From assembly GCF_021129195.1 (NCBI RefSeq), contig NZ_JAJOHW010000071.1:1-33191 (forward strand): DNA of 33,191 nucleotides, written 5' to 3'. Shown here piece by piece: positions 32,403-33,191 of this stretch; within the stretch, counting starts at the first letter, position 1, and every line of letters begins with the position of its first letter. Both the position numbers and the translations under genes were made by a program. Below the pieces are notes generated by a model. It had not been told where the DNA came from, did no database searches, and saw nothing but the letters and a program-made list of their open reading frames with translations. The DNA comes from Chromobacterium aquaticum (GTDB taxonomy: Bacteria > Pseudomonadota > Gammaproteobacteria > Burkholderiales > Chromobacteriaceae).

Positions 32403-33191
32403 TCAAGCGCGGCCGCGCCAGCGCTGGCCGCGCCGGCCCAGCACTCGTTCCAGCCCCAACAGCAGCAGCGACACCGCGGCCGAGCTCAGCGCGATCAAGC
32501 TGGCCATCGCCGCCGCCGCCGCGGTGTCGCCGGCATCGTCCATGGTGACGATGGCCACCGCGGCCAGGCTGTTGTCCGGGCTGGCGATGAAGATCAGCGC
32601 CGACAACGTGGTCATCGCCGACACGAATAGATAGCGCATCACGTCCAGCAGCGCCGGCAGGCACACCGGCAGCGTCACCCGCCGCAGCGTCACCCAGAAC
32701 GGCACTTTGAGCGAGGCGGCCACCGCTTCGAATTCGCCGTCCAGCTGTTTGAGCGCGGTGCTCATGGTCAGGTGGGCGGTGGTGTAGAAGTGGGCGATGG
32801 TGCAGGCCGCCATCAGCGTCATGCCGCCGTAGAGCGCATGCAACGGATTGGCCGGGTGGTTGAAGAAGAATACATAACCCAGGCCCAGCACCAGGCCGGG
32901 CACCGCCATCGGCAGCATGGCGAAGAAGCGCAACAGCGCGCGGCCCAGCGGCGCCGCCGGCAGCTTCTCGCAGGCGTAGGCGCCGGCGAACACCAGCAGG
33001 CTGCCGATGCCGGCGGTGATGGCGGCCAGCTTCAGGCTGTTGAAATAGGCGCTCCAGCCGCCGCCGTCGACGCTGTCGAACTGGTAATGCGCCAGCGTCA
33101 GGCTCAAATCGTAGGGCCAGTATTTGATGAAGGAGGCGACGATGCCGACGCCGAGCAAGGCCAGCAGCGGCAGCGAGATCGCCGCCAGCAG
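32403..33191 (-). CDS. ABC transporter permease, PhnU2/PhnV-like (3' part)
   Basis: The C-terminal 262 residues of an inner-membrane permease; the frame stays open to the right window edge, so the start is missing. It contains about six hydrophobic helices and the ATPase-contact loop EAVAASLKVPFWVTLRRVTLPVCLPALL, a recognisable EAA motif (the usual glycine is not conserved). The wording (PMAVPGLVLGLGYVFFFN, HLTMSTALKQLDGEFEAVAASL) is closest in memory to the fused permease of putative 2-aminoethylphosphonate transporters; iron(III) or spermidine permeases are alternatives. The partner ATPase and binding protein would lie beyond the edge. The DUF4280 gene follows after 61 bases and is functionally unrelated. 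Confidence 0.82.
   Translation of the reverse strand: MLAAISLPLLALLGVGIVASFIKYWPYDLSLTLAHYQFDSVDGGGWSAYFNSLKLAAITAGIGSLLVFAGAYACEKLPAAPLGRALLRFFAMLPMAVPGLVLGLGYVFFFNHPANPLHALYGGMTLMAACTIAHFYTTAHLTMSTALKQLDGEFEAVAASLKVPFWVTLRRVTLPVCLPALLDVMRYLFVSAMTTLSALIFIASPDNSLAAVAIVTMDDAGDTAAAAAMASLIALSSAAVSLLLLGLERVLGRRGQRWRGRA

Overview
The window is a 33 kb stretch of GC-rich chromosome. It looks like a betaproteobacterium of the Neisseriales, most like Chromobacterium or a close relative. This is an inference from gene content (Kdo hydroxylase, LolA, NodT-type efflux, KptA, SelO, YgiQ), codon usage and the dispersed repeats. No rRNA or other lineage marker is present.

Layout. 1-4550 (minus) is a tripartite RND efflux operon: adaptor, pump, and outer-membrane factor cut by the window edge. 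A Fur-box-like palindrome lies upstream. 4883-5659 (minus) is an orphan periplasmic solute-binding protein. 5936-6373 is a thioesterase. 6374-8020 is an AT-rich, poorly coding segment with one TylF-like methyltransferase gene. It is bounded by an old repeat on the left and by two identical tandem tRNA-Ser(GGA) genes on the right. 8378-13278 is housekeeping: a FemAB-like protein, NAD synthetase, a lipoprotein and LolA. 13567-15088 is a His-rich PadR regulator plus a siderophore-interacting ferric reductase (NfeR/NfeF type), with a palindromic operator candidate in front. 15155-20190 (minus) holds KptA, a 5'-nucleotidase lipoprotein, GlnRS and Kdo hydroxylase. 20640-24646 holds YgiQ and SelO. 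25310-30813 holds a small hypothetical protein, a GNAT, a HAD phosphatase, a dual HD-GYP protein, a Tat-exported agmatine-deiminase-like enzyme and a second orphan solute-binding protein. 31157-33191 (minus) holds a PraB-like secreted protein, a DUF4280 PAAR-like protein and a partial ABC permease.

The most striking non-coding signal is a family of short elements with inverted termini that recurs in intergenic gaps and never inside a gene. The ends read roughly GAACSTGTTYAMRRTCT, and at least nine copies or relics are visible. Two copies are intact (about 140-144 bp) with perfect 3-bp TNA target duplications. One is mosaic and abuts a second, unrelated inverted-repeat element. Several are decayed. 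One 363-bp member has the same ends but a different core made of nested perfect hairpins. I see no transposase in the window, so these look like non-autonomous MITE-like elements moved by an IS5-type enzyme elsewhere. Several sit where they could act on lolA, selO or the 3' ends of neighbouring genes.

Iron and envelope functions recur: the Fur-like site before the efflux operon, the NfeR/NfeF-like pair, Kdo hydroxylase, LolA and several lipoproteins. There is no phage, CRISPR array or complete insertion sequence.
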